Positions 25,101 to 27,148 of a stretch of 27,148 nucleotides of DNA are shown one piece after another (position 1 is the first letter of the stretch; each line of letters starts with the position of its first letter). Position numbers and translations under genes: made by a program. Location: positions 1 to 27,148 of the forward strand of contig JAOZPP010000018.1 of the NCBI GenBank assembly GCA_029932675.1, read 5' to 3'. The stretch is from a bacterium. Its GTDB lineage: Bacteria; SM23-81; DAOVCL01. Below the pieces are notes generated by a model. The model was not told where the DNA came from. It ran no database searches and was given only the letters and a program-made list of their open reading frames with translations.

Positions 25101-27148
25101 CCAGGGATGAAGTCTGGGTTGCTTCCTGGGGTGACTATATAGTCTGAGGTACGGTTTGTTGTCCCCTGCCAGAAGGTTAACCCCGCACTGCTGATATATG
25201 CTATAGCTCCTCCTGGGTTGCTTACGGTCATAGTTACCGGAATCCCCTGCTGGCCCCGGCTTACTGAGGGATAAGTACAGGAAATGCTTCCGATGCTCAG
25301 ATAGGCAGGGGTCTGAATGGTGACCCAATTGGAAGACGAGGAACCTGAACTCACCGGATTGCCTGAGTTGGCATCTGTGCCTGAGGCATTGCCAGTGAAC
25401 CTTACCGTTCCGTGGTCACCAGAAATAGTGGAGTAAATCCAGACAAAATCCACCGATTGAGCATGGGCGAGGTCAGCGTTGGGTGGTGATGGACCGCTAT
25501 ATAGATGGGCATCTCCTGTTCCAGAAAGAGTTAAAATAGATGGGGTTACACTATCCACAGTGGCCCCTCCGTTATTGGTCACGGTCATGGTAACCGAAAT
25601 ATTCTGTCCCTCACTGAGCTGGTTTGGGCTGGCCGCGATTGTCGAGACCAGATCCGATGATGATTGGACTGTCCAGCCGTCGGTCTGACCCGCTGAACTG
25701 TCTGAAGCGGTTGCCCCGGAGTTGGCATCCTGACCGGCTATCAATCCGTCAATGGTGATGTATTCGGGTGAGGCAGTGGGGCTAACATCTACGGTGAAGG
25801 AGAAAGTATCCTGAGAGCCACCCAAAATGGAGTTTGGGTTATCTCCAGCAGGGGTAACGGTATAGTCACCATTTCTGTTGACAGTTCCCGCGGTAAAGTT
25901 CAAACCGGAGGAAGTTATCAATGCCCTTGCTTGCCCTAAATTATTCACGCTCATCGTTACCGTTAACCCAGCTTGTCCTTGGCTAACTACGGTGGGGGAA
26001 GTATAGATGGTGTTTATACTTAGGTTTGCAGGAGTTTGCACTACCCAGGTATCGGCTGTGTTTGCCCCTGAGTCTGAGACAGTATAGCCTGAATTGGCAT
26101 CCCTTCCGGTAGCCCTTCCGTCGATGCCTATGGTCCCCGGAGAGGAGGTTCCCCCTATGGTCACATTGTAGACGAACCTTCCTTTCTCACCTCCGGCTAT
26201 TACCCCTGGCCCGGAGCTGAGAGTTATCCCATACTGGTTATTCCCGCTGGAGAAGACTGGCCCTGTTTGGCTTAAATCCCCTTCTATCTGAGCATTGGCC
26301 TCCCCCAGGTTCAAGACGGTCATCCATACCGTAAGCCCAGTCTGTCCTTGGGAGACGGTATCGGTGGAAGCCCAGACCGAATCTACTGCAAGCTGTGCCG
26401 GCCTCTGCACCACCCACCAATCCGCTTGTTGGGGAGTGTTATCGGTAACTTGCACGGAATTAGACGTTCCATTCACAAACCCACTTATGGTGACCGTGTC
26501 ATCCACGGTGGCCGAGTCATCTGTCTGAACCCAAAAGGAGAGGGTAACTGTAGCTCCGGGGGCTATGCTGTCTGGGTTGGTTGAATTTGCTGTAACGGTA
26601 TATTCGGAGGTCAAATCTCCACTTAGTTTACCGGTAAAGCTGAGACCTGCCGTGTCTAGGTGGGCAGTCCCTGCCCCTTCATTCCTCACGCTCATACTTA
26701 CCGTATCGACCTCTCCCCGGGAGACCAGACTGCGTCTGGTGAAGATGGTGAGCAGGTTTAGTTTCTCCATCCTCACCGTAGTTGTCCCATAGGCATCCCC
26801 ATCCACAGAATGGGCGGCCACTAAAGCCTCTCCTCCAGTGGTGGAGTCGGATTGGAGGGTAAAAGTTATCTTTCCCAAGGAATCCGTGGCTACCTGCCTT
26901 CCTGGAATTGATGGATTGGCATCAGGGGTGGTTATAGAGCCCAAAGTAGTGCTCACTGTAATCAGAGTTCCCGTGCTTACAAGGTTTCCATAAGAATCCC
27001 TTATCTCGGTGGATGTGATAGTAGAACTACTATCACCATTGGCAGGGATAACAGGAGGGTTGGGAGTAAGAATTATGTTGTTAGAGGGGATGCCCGGAAC
27101 AGTGGTGACCGTAAAGGTGACCGTATCGGCAGGGGAAGCCATAACCGC
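19139..27148 (-). CDS. Giant repetitive surface protein with Ig-like repeats and C-terminal sorting domain (5' partial)
   Basis: At least 2,669 residues; the frame is open to the right edge and the Met at 27142 sits inside a domain, so it is not the start. Numbering from that Met: an invasin/Big_1-like Ig domain (about 10-125); 19 tandem beta-sandwich repeats of 109-143 residues (128-2408) resembling CARDB/Ig-like folds, each starting ASLxL-like and carrying a V-x-N-x-G-x-A strand; a different beta domain (2409-2567); and a FlgD-Ig/T9SS type A sorting domain (2568-2667, YPNPFDP, then LRIYTLTGELVRKL and NGVYICQV). Expected to be a long, stiff stalk or adhesin exported through the outer membrane. 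It lies upstream of the PorV-TPR gene on the same strand with a 237-base gap, so it could be a client of that protein. Domain family names are by pattern and moderately sure; the export signal is strong. Confidence 0.9.
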   Translation of the reverse strand, partial: AVMASPADTVTFTVTTVPGIPSNNIILTPNPPVIPANGDSSSTITSTEIRDSYGNLVSTGTLITVSTTLGSITTPDANPSIPGRQVATDSLGKITFTLQSDSTTGGEALVAAHSVDGDAYGTTTVRMEKLNLLTIFTRRSLVSRGEVDTVSMSVRNEGAGTAHLDTAGLSFTGKLSGDLTSEYTVTANSTNPDSIAPGATVTLSFWVQTDDSATVDDTVTISGFVNGTSNSVQVTDNTPQQADWWVVQRPAQLAVDSVWASTDTVSQGQTGLTVWMTVLNLGEANAQIEGDLSQTGPVFSSGNNQYGITLSSGPGVIAGGEKGRFVYNVTIGGTSSPGTIGIDGRATGRDANSGYTVSDSGANTADTWVVQTPANLSINTIYTSPTVVSQGQAGLTVTMSVNNLGQARALITSSGLNFTAGTVNRNGDYTVTPAGDNPNSILGGSQDTFSFTVDVSPTASPEYITIDGLIAGQDANSGATASDSSAGQTDGWTVQSSSDLVSTIAASPNQLSEGQNISVTMTVTNNGGATVDSVTPSILTLSGTGDAHLYSGPSPPNADLAHAQSVDFVWIYSTISGDHGTVRFTGNASGTDANSGNPVSSGSSSSNWVTIQTPAYLSIGSISCTYPSVSRGQQGIPVTMTVSNPGGAIAYISSAGLTFWQGTTNRTSDYIVTPGSNPDFIPGSSSRTFSYQVKVRNNAHLGTVTIKGTVTGTDANSGNQISDSSPSQPHNWVVQTPASLVLDKIETFPTTVNQGQSGITVSLIVDNNGQATALVDSVDLTFWQGATDVSPYYQVQLNNGPTEIPGSTEDTVYSFLVDVEGNAPQGLTTLDGKIFGRDANSNYPTSDIGANQTDSWEVEAPAGINLLSVRPSQSKVNQNQGVDWQVFLIISNSGDASVRLDSSKVRFYIGGEVTGEYTIQEPQTFEGSGSTIISGGKTDSLAFLVDSTGTTLGTATIRGFFWGEDLTSQAKIEEEIWGNHPFQVQTQANLNLSIWIDSPAGACDDTLSTQQSFQVMALVTNGGEAGVEDSGTIALNLPPGYSTEDTSINFTVGSPRIWEVTAPDSSRTPELLSAQISTSPLDANTHQPAFVNKGEDSIWVVTVRRAELSTNLEIIRLPGAPEDTVSTNQVFTLKSWMENLGEAGTYGQGYLNLSLPSGYTLYSGSNPVQIEVGDTAEFEVQSPETSQALDTIKVRLIQPPKDENTDADAWVNRWEEGIPITTVYAGSVAIIAQISSPVGASDGTLSTDQDFWVNATISATPNLIDTLGFLERYPVGYTLLSDSVQKPVDGKVTWRLRAPSVPVLLDSIILIEAQGIDQNSGIPVQSLDTILVKTIERADLKLFSFINSPEGARDGVVSTHQWFEVDGLVTNQGQAGVDSTGRLKIDLGNTGLTLLSDDTSQAFIPGDTVRWFLSAPDSAISLSELTMRMNAVPNDENTDSTALVSVLIDTIMIETVRRADLAVSTQITTPSGATDDTLSTDQQFVLTAWVENKGSAGVTGPGELSLITGEVGFWTEDSTRTFYLNGAPTCSVSWEISAPETPLPLSWLVARLTNPPLDVNSDQTAWVSEGRDSVGVVVLEKGVLTDTVEVSEPAGARDDTLSTDQYFTVRTKVFATSTVIGTSATINLPIGYLTDEPTKKDASLGEVTWRVKAPQDTSLAGRWLKVTTQGWDENSGQAVEGADSIEIYLLPRSDLRLSLSITDPPDARDGILSTGQEFTIEALVENMGRAGVYGSGRLSIDFGLTGCTTDSLNKPFQVHEPVTWRVKAPDNPTTRSHITVEIDTLPLDENSDQPSYSSVPQDSLGIETVGGASIVIEDLSPYPPIVSQGQEGVYLAVEVKDQGGAEAILDSLKLVLPEGAGIRDSLIGTLPDTIVGGGYPKTYQFGLKIGVSTPPGWVKIDAQAWGRDINSDLQLWAPGAQRPESLLVQIPASLEYLSLDPDTVSQGQMRKFSISLKNNGEAKVTLSPDSTKLEFTGFRAWLDSTTTIQGNGAITPIGFQSTEVDSLGYWDILLTLVGEENSAPFHQELSVPLALLVQTPASITLVGGQDTVVSSGKPGVFELWVSNSGEADVVLEKAKSKFIIFDQEGDTLVANLTTEPPIISGGGSPTFDHSRRKAVKLSSPRGVMTQTLLTFEGRAPDSLKSGNYKPIISLVGWENGYPDSFFFSSSSTPDLPQIRVERRAQLVYQGGLSPRQIYQGEKVGFSLEVANRGEAGVNLDTARTMIQMGGYSSYLKSTTHIPGGGSALLSFNQKLMGLDPSQYTDIRLILLGWENGMGFGDTISLTDTVWVKTEAKVSYLQGSVKPKVVSPGEEVSFSLKVKNSGSSFIQLDPDSSFIRFGGPQGFLSRLNPATSYLWGEGETEISFQPHSVPQDINPKAYPPQVRLYGLQNNESPWQKFFSVDEIRVEAPSLLVNSALDLDSISVGVGEEVDILGLEVINENGEEGHKVGITELRFGLDDGKNKPLHPTQFLTGAFLKRGSQVIGQGESQADQVRIALSPPFLLDPGYKDTLILSLNISPTGEGKSFRVVIDSAGIKASDMVEGVPIGQAYVGSAEGFPLRSKKLVVLKADLSSLVSYPNPFDPHSQFSHIVYYLPKDSDVALRIYTLTGELVRKLHRRAGEEGGKEGKNIIKWNGRNGRGIMVRNGVYICQVEAGGKKAMTKIAVVK
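19919..21355 (-). repeat. Class C repeat block of the giant protein (4 units)
   Basis: Units begin at residues 1930, 2039, 2182 and 2293. They keep the N-x-G-x-A strand but replace the D-A-N-S-G motif by G-[WE]-E-N-[GS] (GLQNNES in the last). One class A-like unit (1810-1929, with GRDINSD) sits between the B and C blocks, and one transitional unit (860-985) between A and B. Confidence 0.75.
21716..24187 (-). repeat. Class B repeat block of the giant protein (7 units)
   Basis: Units begin at residues 986, 1104, 1225, 1336, 1457, 1581 and 1691. Each opens with P-x-G-A-x-D-[DG]-T-[LV]-S-T-[DQ]-Q-x-F and most carry D-x-N-[ST]-[DG] near the end and a linker of ETVRRADL type. Units 1225 and 1581 lack the N-x-G-x-A-G-V strand, a shared variant that suggests they arose together as part of a multi-unit duplication. 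Confidence 0.85.
24566..26761 (-). repeat. Class A repeat block of the giant protein (6 units)
   Basis: Units begin at residues 128, 249, 372, 496, 613 and 736. Shared features are S-x-G-Q-x-G-[IL]-x-V near the start, a strand V-x-N-x-G-x-A, TF(W/T)xG(T), and near the end G-x-D-A-N-S-G then a WVVQTPA linker. Units are about 117-124 residues. Confidence 0.85.

Noticed and set aside
27140-27142. ATG at 27142 as true start of the giant protein
   Set aside because: The frame continues to the window edge, no signal peptide follows, and the sequence begins within a beta-domain.

Overview
The window is one chromosomal stretch of a bacterium that exports proteins with Por-type (type IX) C-terminal sorting signals. 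Both edge genes end in the T9SS type A or FlgD-like cassette with a YPNPF motif, and a PorV/PorQ-family outer-membrane protein lies between them. Together with roughly 50% GC, heavy use of AGG for arginine and many fused multidomain proteins, this suggests an FCB-superphylum or candidate-phylum lineage (the WOR-3, Zixibacteria or TA06 sort). I cannot name the taxon from sequence alone. A fused inositol-phosphate cytidylyltransferase/DIPP synthase hints at a thermophilic or salt-stressed life style. No tRNA, rRNA, CRISPR array or intact insertion sequence was seen.

Layout. (1) 1-2444, plus strand: 3' part of a secreted protein with RCC1-like repeats, a carboxypeptidase-regulatory-like domain, a metallophosphoesterase and a T9SS sorting domain. 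Everything else is on the minus strand. (2) 2713-5424: a tight four-gene operon (in transcription order DUF3467, a ParA ATPase fused to a glycogen-binding CBM48 domain, a FlhG/MinD-like pseudo-ATPase, and a degenerate PD-(D/E)XK-like protein). (3) 5507-10997: a DIPP-synthase-type bifunctional enzyme, a bifunctional Rel (ppGpp) enzyme and uvrB, behind a good sigma-70-type promoter at 11143-11171. (4) 11399-18901: a signalling cluster in the order PorV-TPR, a membrane kinase/phosphatase (RsbW-like HATPase, sensor, HAMP, SpoIIE) with a transposase-type DNA-binding tail, a 30-codon small ORF, ParA, a ribbon-helix-helix-like protein, a STAS anti-sigma-antagonist-like protein with a related DNA-binding tail, and a GAF-GGDEF diguanylate cyclase. 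(5) 19139-27148: a giant surface protein, open at its N-terminal side, with 19 Ig-like repeats in three classes and a C-terminal sorting domain.

The most promising undescribed system is cluster 4. It looks like a partner-switching module in which the phosphatase/kinase and its STAS substrate carry the same winged-helix DNA-binding domain, with a ParA/RHH pair between them and a c-di-GMP synthase downstream. The second is cluster 2, where a ParA with a carbohydrate-binding domain is co-encoded with a pseudo-ATPase partner.
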